64,000 nucleotides of DNA from Lyophyllum atratum (lineage: Eukaryota > Basidiomycota > Agaricomycetes > Agaricales > Lyophyllaceae). Within the stretch, counting starts at the first letter, position 1. Every line of letters begins with the position of its first letter. Below are positions 1 to 11,507 of this stretch, piece after piece. The position numbers and the translations under genes were made by a program. The notes below the pieces were generated by a model. It was not told where the DNA came from, made no database searches, and saw only the letters and a program-made list of their open reading frames with translations. The DNA is taken from assembly GCA_014905825.1 (NCBI GenBank), contig JACGCN010000018.1:124001-188000 (forward strand), in the 5' to 3' direction.

Positions 1-972
1 GGTAAGCTCCCTGCCTACTTTTGGATTGGTACTCGTTAATACTATTGTTCCCGTAGACAAAATTTGCTTGTAACCTTCAACGTTTTCACCAATCGCACTC
101 ACAGTCTTCAGTAAGTACATGTATTTGACCGTAGAGTGTACGATATTGACCGACGTCTAGCGAAGGGAGTCAATCGGGCCTCTCAGGCCGCCACTTCTGT
201 GTCACTCTGCGTTTGAGTGAATGCGTCCCATGAATCCCTAAGCGGCAAGCCTAGGATCCGACGACCAATCACAAGCCTGGGTCTTTCTTCCACTTACTCC
301 ACAAGGCACCCTATTGCACGCAAGGGTGCGTCCGAATCGCCGTTTTTGCGTGCAAAAGCATGCGAAATGGCATGGGCTCCTCTCGCATGACGTCTCTTGG
401 GCATCTCCTTATTATGATTCTCAAGCTTGGGCTACTTGGCTCACCTCGGAGTCTCAGATATCTTAGGCTTTTACCCGTCATGTTTGCTGGTTTTCTCGCT
501 CCTTTCCCTCATGAATACAAACGATGTTTCATGCGGTAATCCGTTGGTCGTGGCACCTGAATTTTTACGGGTTTCTTTCTCGTGTTTTATATCCTTCCAC
601 CTCGCCTTATTGCGCGTGTACGAACATTCTCACTTAAACCCACCCTCTGGAACGCTATATTGAGCCTTTTGAAGCTTGGTTCCAATCTCCATCGCTGGAG
701 GTCCGCTGCGACGCAGGAAATTGAAGGCATACCTGGGCTATGATGTCGATGACAAATAGCTGCTCCTCGGAGCCTCTGAAACTCAAGGTCGTACTAAGGA
801 GCCTCCAGCCTCCTTTCTTCCACAGACCTCCTCGCACCCCTTTATGGGATTTCATCTTGCAGGCGGCTTTTGTATTCCGTGACTAGGTAAAGGGGCGGGG
901 TTTCTTATACTATAAAAACTGTATGATCTCCTTGCCAAAGACTCATCTTCCAACCCCGGAACATCTACAGTC
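1..972. other. Intergenic region before the first gene
   Basis: I see no convincing coding exon here. Short open frames lack splice structure and recognisable motifs. The last 70 bases hold the promoter of the following gene. Confidence 0.5.
911..917 (+). promoter_or_regulatory. TATA box of the DUF5648 gene
   Basis: TATAAAA lies 56 bases before the start codon at 973, a normal fungal core-promoter spacing. Confidence 0.6.
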
Positions 973-1560
973 ATGAAGTTTACCAGCTTCGCCATTTCTT
1001 CTGTCCTTACCGCCTTTTGTGTTCTTTCAGTTCGTGGCCTTTAGTTTCTTCTCTACCTACAGCGGCATACTTATCTATCCTTCCAGGTGCACGCTCAGGG
1101 TGCTCCTCAGCGCTGCGCCGACCCCAGGCAGGCTACTCCATGGTACCGCTCGTTCAAAGCCAACGTCGTCGATCATTTCTACACCGCTAGCCGCACCGAA
1201 TGGCTGAACTCGATCAATGCCCTTGGGTACCGCAACGAGGGTATCGCTGGCTACGTCTTCCGGAACCAGCAACCCGGCACAGTTCCTTTCTATCGTGATT
1301 ACAACAGCCAAAGGACCGATCATTTCTACACCAGGAGCCTTCAAGAAAGCCGCAATGCTGTAATGTCGCTTGGTTACACCGCTGAGGGTATCACAGGTTG
1401 GATCTACCCCACCGCTTCCTGCGGCGGCGTCCCCTTGTACCGTCTATTCAATTCAGCCCGTTTCGACCACTTCTACACAACCTCCGTGGCCGAGCGCAAC
1501 TCCGCTCTCAACAATGGGTATAATAACGAGGGTATCGCTGGTTATATCCTCCCTTACTGA
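973..1560 (+). CDS. Secreted DUF5648 (DHFYT-repeat) protein
   Basis: Two exons, 973-1029 and 1087-1560, joined across a 57-nt intron in phase 0, give about 177 residues. The protein starts with a classic signal peptide (hydrophobic stretch ending around VHAQG), so it should be secreted. The mature part holds three copies of a repeat with the core D-H-F-Y-T followed by a G-Y-x-x-E-G-I-x-G motif, characteristic of DUF5648, a family common in agaricomycete secretomes and found fused to lipase-like domains elsewhere. Only the repeat domain is present here, with no catalytic domain. The function is unknown; an extracellular binding or cell-wall role is inference. The start is fixed by the signal peptide and by the TATA box 56 bases upstream. 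Confidence 0.85.
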
Positions 1561-3304
1561 GCCATTCGGTGGGCATCTTTTCTCGTTCACTTCTCGACTT
1601 TCCGCTGACCGTTTCGTCGCTTTTAGTTCTCGGCCTTATCCACCCCGCTCCCTTTTTCGGTCACTTCTCGACTTTCCTGACCTTTGGTTTGCGCTTACGA
1701 TTCTCAGCCTCAGCGCCACTCGTTATCCACCCCACTCATTAAATCTACTGAAAATTCCCCTCCTTACCGCATTTGTATCACAACGACAAAAACCTGTCTA
1801 TGCAGTAACAGGGAATATTCGTTTAAAGTTGAACAGAGGGGCTTTTGAGCACAGTCATTTTCCTGAACAGTTCCGATCCCACAACGCACCTCAGTGGAAG
1901 CGCGATCAAGCCTTTCTACATTGCAATGTGAATTGCTTCGACTTGGTGGTTACCGCTGATTGCCAAGATGTCATGACGAACAAACATAATCGGTCTAGAA
2001 AAAGTCGATGATCCAAAGTATGCCATCTTCCAAACTCAATCAAACTGTCAAAATGGTCAAGAAGATGCTCAGCTGTCGGCCACTGAATCATGCGTGTCAA
2101 GTCCACCTAACCTTCATATTTCCGTCCACCTCATGCTTTCGACCGTTCTCGAATACCTAAATAGCGACTCGTCTTTATTAATGTGTTCTTATTCTCGACG
2201 GAAATCCGTGCCTGGGGATCAAGGGATCTTCACTTCTCACTCTCCGAGTGACAAGATCAGCCTCTAACTTCCGAGAACGTGTTCTGACGTACGCTGAGGT
2301 TTTAGAACACTTGCATGCGGTCATTCTGAGTGCAGCATCGACGTCTTTCTCACGACACAGGCTAGAAAGCTTCCGGTGACCTTCTATTTCGAATTCACTT
2401 GCTCATTTTTCCTACAAGCTCTCTGACCCTTCTTATTCTTATCACAAACGAAGTCGAAGGCCCTGGTTATGGGCGCAGAATTGTCGGACGTTACATGCGG
2501 TGCTTCTGGCAAAACCTCTGAATGTGTCGTGTGGTAAGCCACCGGACACAACATTCATTAAGGCCCAGCTCTGGAAACTGATGGTCCTTGGCCGCCGACG
2601 TCAAGAAGATGGATGCCAAACAAAACGCGAAACTTCTTATTTTAGCGCAAAGTAGATTGAGCCCTTGTTAACGCTCCTCCGCTTCCGTAGACTTAACAGA
2701 GCCAAGGACTTTGTTTGCCGTATTGACACTCATGCATCGGAAAGCGGACCACCTCAATCCGAGGTGATTTTCGAAATGTCCCAGGCGCGCGACGACGGAT
2801 CCTTCCTATTCTTTGAACTCAGCTGGACAGCGGAGACTGGACGGGCGCAATTGAGCGCTTACGGTGGCTTAACTTTGCGCCTAATGAACTTTGTAACTTT
2901 CGACCCTTGAACTCCCCTCATGATCCCCCCAAGAGAGCCATTTTGTGGTGAGTCGGTATCATTGAAATAACAAATACCACTTTCCCCTTCCGTGGATCCG
3001 CATGATTTAATGTCTGGCTTCAATCAATAGATGATGCTAAGACACGAACTGGCATGGCAATCCACGATGTCCATCAGCCCGCTTAGTACATGATCAAAGA
3101 ATAGGCTATAGAAACATAGAGACATCAGCTTTTCCCCATTGAACCAAGTGTCGTGGGCAGTTCTTACAAATTTGTAGCTCCTCGGGGAGACACCTCTACT
3201 GACACCACGCAGACTGATTCGGAGGCATTAGTCCGGCTTAAAGGGGACCAATCAAGAAACCCTGAATCGAAGACGTGCCAGATTTTGAGTTGTTCTGGGA
3301 CCTA
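1561..3304. other. Intergenic, no supported gene
   Basis: Several open frames of 60-210 codons overlap on both strands (for example 1370-2011 and 2665-2910), but none shows a domain, signal peptide or intron-joined continuation. I see nothing I can call a gene. Confidence 0.45.
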
Positions 3305-3611
3305 CTGTACTCTTACGACCTGGTCTTCACGTAACGCGTAACACAGGCCGTGAAGAGAAGAGATTTTCGGCCTCGTAACGCGTAACAAAAAATTGTGAAG
3401 AGTGTTACGGACTGAAATTTCGACGGTCAAAAATCCCAAAAAAAATCCACAGCAGGATGTCATGCAATAGGTACACTGAGAATCACTTGACTGAATGGTC
3501 GTGAAGAGATTCAACCCTTCGTAACGCTGAATTCCGAGCCATGAAGAGCTGAAGAGATGAAAATTTTCGTAACGCGTAACACCCCTCGAAGACTAGGTCG
3601 TAAGAGTACAG
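3305..3611. mobile_element. MITE with 24-bp TIRs and TA target duplication
   Basis: The ends are inverted repeats starting CTGTACTCTTACGACC, 24 bases with one mismatch, flanked on both sides by TA (3303-3304 and 3612-3613). That is the signature of a non-autonomous Tc1/mariner-superfamily element. The 307-bp interior has no coding capacity. Instead it repeats CGTAACGCGTAACA (near 3331, 3375 and 3569, with a partial copy near 3519), interspersed with GTGAAGAG-like words. No autonomous partner with these termini is present in the window. Confidence 0.8.
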
Positions 3612-4011
3612 TATTCTTCCACAAGCTCAACATACGGCACAGCGACGAACCTGGCTTCTTTTCCGTAATGCTTCCTTCTGGTCGTTAACAAATTGACCAG
3701 TTTATCTGTGCTATCCCCTACCGGGACTTCAGATACAGTGGTCGCCTTGCTCAACGTCGGCTGTTACAACGTCTGGAGAGTCGGAAAAATTCCGAATTGC
3801 AGTCGTCAACCTAGAGTATTAAGGAACTGCTCTCAGCGTTACCCTGCAGCGAAAGATGGCGATACTATCACGCCCAATGGTCGATGTCACTGTCCCGCTC
3901 CCACGTGTTGCCGAACTTGGATCTCGCCTGACAGCCTCGAGTTAGCCAGCATGCATTTATGGGACACGTTGATGTGAGATCCCATCCCATACATCCACCA
4001 AAACCCCCACA
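3612..4011. other. Intergenic, upstream of the first BTB gene
   Basis: Nothing beyond the presumed promoter and leader of the BTB gene is visible. Confidence 0.4.
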
Positions 4012-5036
4012 ATGACTGCCCCTCGCTACTCCAAACTCGAAAACTCGCTGCTCGCACGGAACGTCGTTGGCTCCAAAAGATTTCACCCAGAGTTCTCCTT
4101 TCCCGATGCCGATGTCATTCTACGATCCTTCGAGGGCACGCTGTACCGTATCCATTCATACACACTGCGCACCACCTCTGGCCTCTTCGACACCATGTTC
4201 AATCTTCCACAACCTATGAAATGCAAAGGCGCAAATCAGGGTCACCGCGAGCAGTTGGGGTCGGGGGAGGACGGAGATTACGAACCTGAAGAGATTCCTA
4301 TCTACGAATCGGATTTCGTCCTCGAGCGACTCCTTCGTCTCCTCTGCAGCATCCCTGTTCCATCCTGGGAATCATATGATGATGTGGACCGCGTGCTCAC
4401 TGCAGCAGAGAAATGGGACACGCCCGGGCCCATCGCCAGCATACGTGCCGCGTTGACCTGCCCACAGCTACTCACATCCGACCCACTACGCCTATACGTC
4501 CTCGCCAAGCATTTCGACTGGAAAGAGGAAGCGAAGTTGGCTTCGACTCAAACGCTGAAACTGAACTTGCATGACCCGATCCATGCTCCGACGCTGGCCC
4601 GATTATCATCCAAGGATCTGTTGCCGTTGTTGAATCTCCATCGGAAACGGCGTGATATGTTTAAGAGGCTCATTGACAGCCCCGAACGATTTGCTGCAGG
4701 AAATAGGTAAACCTTAGTTCTTGCTTCTCGGACTTCGCATTGACTCACGTGGTTTACAGTTCGCCATATCACTGCAGCCGATGTGGAATAACGCAGCTGG
4801 ACAATCATACGTGGAGAGAGTACAAAAACGCCATGTTCGCGGAAATTGATAGAAGGCCGCTTGGAGACACTTTGGGGGTGGTGGTGGGACCATCGGCGGA
4901 CTGGCCGGAATCAAAAGCCTGTTGGGAGGCGACGTGTAAGATGGAGGGATGCGGAGGGTCGAACTACGACAGAATTGCGACGCTGCGGCAGATTCGGAAC
5001 TGTATTGACCTCTTGCCATCCACGACAGATGATTGA
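4012..5036 (+). CDS. BTB/POZ domain protein with C-terminal Cys-rich region
   Basis: Two exons, 4012-4706 and 4760-5036, are joined over a 53-nt phase-2 intron to give 323 residues. The N-terminal part (about residues 30-130) is a BTB/POZ fold of the agaricomycete type: D-A-D-V-I-L-R-S, then G-T-L-Y-R-I-H-S-Y-T-L and T-S-G-L-F. The C-terminal part carries C-x2-C (HCSRCG) and C-x3-C-x3-4-C clusters around a W-P-E-S motif and may bind zinc. Most of it aligns residue by residue with the gene at 11508-12386, which lacks the intron. BTB domains mediate dimerisation and cullin-3 adaptor functions in general; the role of this expanded fungal family is unknown. The start is the first ATG in the frame, with CACAATGAC context. 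Confidence 0.85.
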
Positions 5037-5893
5037 CGGTCTTTGGGCGTTTTCTCGAACGGATTGTACTGATAGCTCTGTACTTAGAATAAAATGTAGA
5101 AGGGTTCCATCATTTTCGGAAAGACATACCGTCACCTATTGCTCGCCATAGAGCGACACTTCGAGCAGGGACCCCGTGAGGCCGAGACTCGACATAATGA
5201 TGCGCATGCTTCACCACGCTTGAGACATGCATGACCACCCTGGAAATCGAACAAGTCCGTCGGCACCAGTCAATCCATCTCCCCGTTTCTTGTATTCGAC
5301 TAGCCAGAGGAGTATGCGAGAGTTGGACAGCCCTGAGGAAAGACGTGGCACCAGGCGCGCAGAACGAAGGATTTGGTTGAAGGGTAAGCGTTACAGTAAG
5401 AGGCATTCAGGGTCCCAATTTTCTGGTTGAAGACACCAAACCGCATCAAGGGTGGATAGGTTGCGGAATTGTGGCATTGGGCAGATGAGAGCTCTTGATT
5501 CACCCGGGATCATGAGATAAGATGCGCAAATCCGAGCAAAATCTGACTAGAAGATATAAGTATAGGGGATGCAGTCAACATCTCGGTGGACATAAAATCC
5601 TATGAAGCCGAGAGCCTTTTCTTCGGAGTAGTCGAAAGAGCAACTTGCATGGAATTTTGAGAAAAAACAAGTAAGGTAGAGCAAATCCATACTCATCCAA
5701 TGTTCAGGGTCCGTTACTGATGTGTGACGGGTGGGTTAGCATAGGCACGTGAGACGGGCCGCTGTCCCGCAAACGCGACGCACGAGATCGTCGTTCGACA
5801 TCGCCCGCGACCGACAGCAATAGTTGAAGACCAAGTTGAAGGGGGACTGTATATAATCTAAATAAATGTAGCGTAGACTTTTGGAATATAGGA
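5037..5893. other. Intergenic / 3' flank of transposase gene
   Basis: No gene seen. The right half may belong to the transposon that encodes the transposase at 5894-8278, but I could not find matching terminal inverted repeats. Confidence 0.4.
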
Positions 5894-8278
5894 TCACAAT
5901 CCGGCTTTCATGAGGTCGTCCATAACTGTGTCTGGCATCATCCGGTGTCCTCTATACTTCCGGGATGCCCAGGCAGCCTGCTTCCCATCCAGACCACGAT
6001 AATAAGCGTCGATGAAGCGGCGAGACCGGCGAGCATATCTGTGATGAGATCTAGATCAGTCACCATCCAAATCAGTCATCTGATGAGACGCACTTGCGCA
6101 TAATCCCCACGGGAACAGACTCAAGCGCTGACACCACATTTTTCTCCAGATCCTCTTCCTTGGACGACGGGGGGTACTCACGATACACCCGCTTCGCGTG
6201 ACCCCAGCATTGCTCAATGAAGTTGAGCTCACAGTGGAATTTAGGCAAGAAGACGGCCTCAAAACCCTTGGCCTTGCATGCGATCTCGACGGCCGACAGT
6301 TGATCAGCAAAATCAGGCTGGTTGTAGAGTACGCGCCTCTGGCAGCAACGTGTCGCACCTGTCGCGCACTTGAAGCCTTTGCAGGATCCCTTTAGCTTCG
6401 CGTCTTCAGTAAGTCCACGTTCCTGCAAAAGCTTAGTCGTTCCCTTGAATGTGCCCAGGACTGTCACGCTCGGCGTGTCGTAAAAATGATGCGGCTGGCC
6501 ACTCGGAAGCCGGCCAGGACCCATCTGCACGGTACGCTTTTGTGGTTTTCCACTCCCCTCAGCGTACTGAATCTTTCCATCAACCATGACAGTAACCGCG
6601 ACCCCGAATTTCGTTGAAGGATTCTTGGTCATGTTTGCGGCAGAAGGTGCTGTGGCAGGCCGTTTCGTGTGAGTGGTCGCATTATCAAAAACAAAGACAT
6701 GCTCATCATTGGGATAGTGCTTATCGAGGATTTCCATCGCACATTCCGTCTGCGCGATAATCTCGACGTTTGTGAAGTAGCCATCTCGATTTTTACCTGC
6801 TTTGAAAATAACGCGAGCTGATTCCATCCCATCAGGAGATCGTAACCATCCGTAGTCAGCAGAAACAAAGTCGGCGACCATCAGCGAAGCACCTTCCCCC
6901 TTTGCACGAGGGACCGCTTTCTCCGACTCATGGACCCAACGCTTCTTCCGGCGATCATGGGCGTAGAATGTCGACTCGTCATGGAACCAGATCACGAGCC
7001 GCCGTGGTTGCGGTTGCTCTCCTTTTTCCTCGTCCTTTCCATCGAGTGTCCAAGCGCGCATTCTCGGCTCAAGCTCCTTCCATCGTGGAAGGAAAACATT
7101 CTGCCGGTAGTCAACGACATCCTCTCGTTCATGGCCATCGACATATTGCCCGGAAGGCTCGAGTGTCCATCGAAAGCCAATCCGGCTGAGCCAATTTCGC
7201 GCGGTCATCTCGGTGATCCCTTTTTTCATCCCGTATCGCTTCTGCACATCCAGCTGCGCCATGTAGCGAACCACATCCATTGCAGAGATGTATTTCCCGA
7301 TTGATTGCAAGTGAGTGAACAATTCTTGCTTGAGACCCTCGTCGTCGACGCGGGATTTATTCCAGGTGCCGTAGATATTTAATGGAAGGTCCTCGGCATC
7401 TTCGATGAATGCAGATGTCCACTCTCGGAGGCGTCGAGCGAACCAGGATCCCTTTTCCGCCGTACGTGCTATGTCCAGTGAGGCCGCCATCCATTTCTGG
7501 TAAAAGGGTGATTTGACATCGGTGTATGCCCACAGAAAGCGCTGCATTGATTCGAGCCGGCTTCGCAGAAGTAGGTCGAGTCCTGGATCCTTGTAGCCAT
7601 TACCTGTATCCCTCCGTGGACGAAGGATGCCTTTGATCTGTTCATGAGCAGCCCGCGCGGCTTCGAGAGCTGGTGGTTTCCATCTTTTCTCCTTCTCGTC
7701 ATCACCGGCCTCTCCCTCCCCATCTTCGTCACTCATCCCGGGCTCATCTGGTTCATCCCCATAGTGTTCATCCTCTGTAGGCTCATCTTCTGCGGGTTCC
7801 CGGACATTTGGATCTTGGCCGGTGTCCATCGGATTTTCGGATGTGCCGTGAAACAACATGTCATCCATTTCCATAGGTGTTGATTCTAGTCCGGCCTCGA
7901 GTTCCATAGCAGGTTCATGCTCCTGGGATACAAAGAACTGGGCTGCAAATTCCCATACAGGTGGCGGCCCTTTTCGCGGTGAACTTTTGGTTGGTGAGCT
8001 TTCCCTTGAGATGGACCCCCGAAACACAGAGCTTTTGACTGTGTCGAAGAAGGATCTTGCCCTGCTCTTAATTGTATCATGAGCACCTGGGATGGATGGT
8101 TCTACCTGTTCAGAATATAAGTTGACTGATGATTTATTGCGGATGTCGCGTCTCGACTCACATTCTCTTTTTCGGTGTCATCAATCTCGGGCTCAGGTGT
8201 AGGTTTTTGTTTCTTTTTCTTCGAAAAGTTTCCTAGGTTGAAGAGGTTACAAAGCTTTCGCTTTGTTGGTCTAGCCAT
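5894..8278 (-). CDS. DDE transposase, IS630/Tc1/mariner type, fungal long form
   Basis: Three exons on the minus strand (8278-8162, 8105-6094, 6038-5894) with 56- and 55-nt introns encode 757 residues. The first exon carries a lysine-rich stretch. The catalytic core is visible as W-F-H-D-E-S-T (first Asp), F-V-F-D-N-A-T-T-H (second Asp) and C-E-L-N-F-I-E-Q-C-W (Glu), matching the HDE / DN..H / LN.IE.W pattern of Tc1/mariner transposases. About 156 residues separate the second Asp from the Glu, where Tc1/mariner proteins have about 34-41. The insertion is rich in Cys (C-x4-C-x6-C-C). A final exon restores a basic tail containing G-K-Q-A-A-W. The frame is intact throughout, so the gene may be functional or domesticated. 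No terminal repeats were identified. Confidence 0.8.
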
Positions 8279-9254
8279 TCCTCAACAGCTAAGTAAGACA
8301 CAATGCTCGAGGGTCGATGTCGACGGCGCGTTGGACGCGATGTACTTAATTGTATCACGTGGTCGTAGTGGTAGTAGTGGTCATTTGAGTATATATCAAT
8401 AACAACTCATTGAGTTCGTTTCTCGTAAAACTGAAACCCACAGATATTTAGAAACATGAAAATCGAATTACTGTGGGTTTCCGATTCATTGTAAAGTGCT
8501 TGCTGTAATTGGTATAAAATTTCCTTGCTTTTGTCACGCAAAATCACGCGCACAGCCACGGACATTAGATGAGTATGGATTTGCTCTACCTTACGACCAA
8601 AGGCGGCCAGGCCAGGGCCGGTCGGCATTTGCCTAGACGTCACGTGCTTGGTTTCTATTTATAAAACACAAAATCGCTCAGCCTTGTTTCACCTTGCATC
8701 GCCTTGTCAGAAACAGGAGGAGGACTGTGCAGTGTACACATTCCCAACACAAACATACTTTCTTTTGTCTCAACAAAAGTGGCATTTGACTCACCGCAAT
8801 CGGTCTTCCCGGGGCGGCACCGCACAGCTTCAACTGGTACGTTTGCCTTTACGTGGCGGATTTCAACACTCTCTGTAGTGCAGCAGGAATGCTCGAGTAT
8901 ACTACTACTGGACTGACGAAGTCTTCTAAAACGCGAAGGCCCCCATCTCCCCGCTGCCACTGCAACGACGCTAAGCAGTAACTGGTTTGCAGGATGAACG
9001 GGACGTGATTCCACATGATATTCCGTGCCCGCCAAAGTCCATTTGTGCACAGGAATGGTGAGGTCCCGGAAAGCCCGATCGCCGCGATCGCCGTATTGTA
9101 TTCCGGTCTAATGATCCTTTCAAGCAATGCGACAAACGATATTGGACCATTCCATTTTCAGCGACGAGTTCATGGAACGCGCTTTTGTATTAAAGGCCGT
9201 TGAAAATCAACCTTGCCTATCTCATTTCTCCCTTCCCTTCTTTCTTTACCTGTC
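8279..9254. other. Intergenic between transposase and cupredoxin gene
   Basis: No supported gene. The last 130 bases hold the presumed cupredoxin promoter (a TATTAAA-like box near 9189). Confidence 0.4.
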
Positions 9255-10699
9255 ATGATTTACGCGTCCACATTTGGTTTCGTCCTCGCTGCTCTTCCTG
9301 CGGCTTTGGCTGCAAGCATTGATGTCTCTGTCGGTGCTGGCGGAAAATTAGCATTCGACCCTCAATTTGTTACTGCTGAGGCAGGTGACATGGTGAACTT
9401 CGTGTTGTGAGTAACGTGCAACAATTCTGTGCTCTCGACTCACGTCCTGACCCTTAGCCATCCCAAAAACCACACTGTGACACAGTCGTCTTTCGAACAA
9501 CCATGTGTTCCCCTCCAGGGTGGTGCCGACTCGGGATTGTGAGTGCTGCTGTTGTACAAAGCCGAGCACTACTGATATCCTTTTCTAGCATGCCCGTCGC
9601 CGCGGAGACTACAGATCTTCCCAATTTTCAATTCCACGTTGTCGACACAAACCCTGTGTGGATTCACTGTCAGCAAAAAGGTCACTGTGGACAAGGCCGG
9701 TGATATCCAACCCACCCAGAGGAATCAGATTCTGACGTTCAATCTATTGTCTCTAGGAATGGTCTTTGCGATCAACGCACCAGCAGATCCCAGCCCGAAG
9801 TCCTTCAAAGCTTTCCAGGATCTTGCCATCGCCACCAATGGCACCGCAGCCAGTACAGACACGACCGCTGGGGGAGCATCAACTTCGTCATACGTCACCC
9901 CTCCGGCTCCCCAATGGCAAACCGCTACCGCCACGGTTACGTGGGCCAACTCCGTGTACACCACGACCTACACCAGTTATGATGGCACCCCACGTGAGTT
10001 ATAATCCGTTCTTTCACATTCGACACATTATTCAGGGCAATATCCACAGCTCCTACTCCCGCTCCCCAGCCTGCCGACCACAAGATCGTCGTGGGCGTAG
10101 ACGGCCAGCTTGCATATGGCCCCTCCAACATCACTGCTGCTATCGGTGACACGGTCACGTTCGAGTTCCACCCCAAGAACCACACCGTTACCCAGTCTAG
10201 CTTCTTGAACCCGTGTAAGGCCCTTGCCGAGACCTCCACGACTGGTCAAGTGGGATTCAAGTCCGGATTGTGCGTCCAGCTCGCTTTCTTCCTTCTTATT
10301 CTTTTCTGACATCTGTTCCAGCCGACCCGTCGCCGCCGATGCCACCGAGTTCCCCACTTTCAAGATCACCATTAACGATGTCCGTACCCTATCTCTCCTG
10401 AATGAAAACCTATGACTGAATGATTGCTTTTGTAGACTGCGCCCATCTGGGGATACTGTGGCCAGACGAACCACTGCAGTGCCGGCATGGTGTTTTCCAT
10501 TAATGCGGTGGAATCAGGCCCCAACAACTTCGCTGCTTTCGTCGAACTTGCCAAGCGTTCAAATGCCACTTCCACCTCAAGCGGTGGCACCGGCACTGGC
10601 TCCCCGAAGCCTACTTCAGGCGCTGTTCTGGGAGCGACTATTCCATTTACTGCCATTGTCGGACTGGGAGCTCTGGCCGTGTTTTTCTCTATGCTTTAA
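9255..10699 (+). CDS. Secreted two-domain cupredoxin (blue-copper-like) protein
   Basis: Seven exons (9255-9406, 9458-9538, 9589-9695, 9757-9993, 10050-10269, 10322-10379, 10436-10699) give 372 residues. The order is signal peptide (LAALPAALAAS), cupredoxin domain 1, a Ser/Thr-rich linker, cupredoxin domain 2, a second Ser/Thr/Gly linker and a hydrophobic C-terminus compatible with a GPI or membrane anchor. Each domain has a P-K-N-H-T-V-T-Q-S motif for the first His ligand. The second ligand cluster reads W-I-H-C...G-H-C-G-Q-G-M in domain 1 and W-G-Y-C...N-H-C-S-A-G-M in domain 2. A cell-surface copper-binding or redox role is inferred. Intron 3 needs a GC donor at 9696 to keep the domain 1 cluster intact; a canonical GT donor at 9681 stays in frame but deletes part of it, and the GT at 9700 breaks the frame. 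Confidence 0.85.
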
Positions 10700-11507
10700 C
10701 GGACGTTTATCGACGAATCCTTCTACCCTCATGCTATGATTTATTATATTTCCGAACTCTTTATCGAATAGAAAAGTCGGCGTAGTACAATATGTATATC
10801 GACAACCGCCATTGTCAATAATTGCTATGCTTTGATACACAAAGTATACTTGGACGGGCTATGCGAGATATGGATGTGTGAATTGACATTAACAGTGACG
10901 CAAAACGCGCTGGTAAAGAATCACAATGAATCCGAAGAACCTTTACTCTCTATACATCATTCCAATCCCAAAACCTAAGGACGGGCTAAGATTCGGAACC
11001 GGGACATCACGAGAAACGCGTTCGTGACCCAGAGTAATCAGGTCCTTCGAAGGTGTAGGGGAGTCAGAGGTAATTGATGGACGGGCTGAAGTTTGACATG
11101 ATCTGCCCGAGTATGCTTCTAAGTTCAGATCATATCAAGAAAGGGTCGACAGAAATGAAGAACCGCCCAAAGCTGAGCCCTTGATGTGAGAGAGACGCCT
11201 ACTGGCAAATGACGAACTTGAAAAGTAGAAGGTATAAGTATGATAAGTACATGCACTTACATGCATAACGCTAGTACTGTAACCTCCTCTGTAACTAAGA
11301 AACTGGGGAAGCGTCTGAATATTAAGCTCTACTGGAACGTCTACTGATGTGTATCTGACATTGACCAAGTTAGGGACGAGACCCTGTTCTCAAAACAAAA
11401 ACGCCAATGTTATGATGTTGCGCAAGTTCCATCCACCTCGTGCCCAGGGTTCATGGCCACCCAGTGAACACGTTTTTGTCCACAGCACACCTTGCTTTAA
11501 CTCCACC
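10700..11507. other. Intergenic between cupredoxin and BTB genes
   Basis: No gene recognised. The reading frame of the BTB gene is open back to 11349, but the CACCATGG context at 11505-11512 is the more likely start. Confidence 0.4.

Noticed and set aside
1370..2011. 213-codon plus-strand frame overlapping the DUF5648 gene
   Set aside because: It overlaps the true exon in another frame, and the extension downstream has no domain or splice logic.
2665..2910. Short plus-strand frame with some charged residues
   Set aside because: No start context, no motif and no continuation by splicing.
5700..8660. Terminal inverted repeats of the 757-residue transposase element
   Set aside because: CACGTGA words occur on both sides but do not extend into a convincing inverted repeat, so I do not call element borders.
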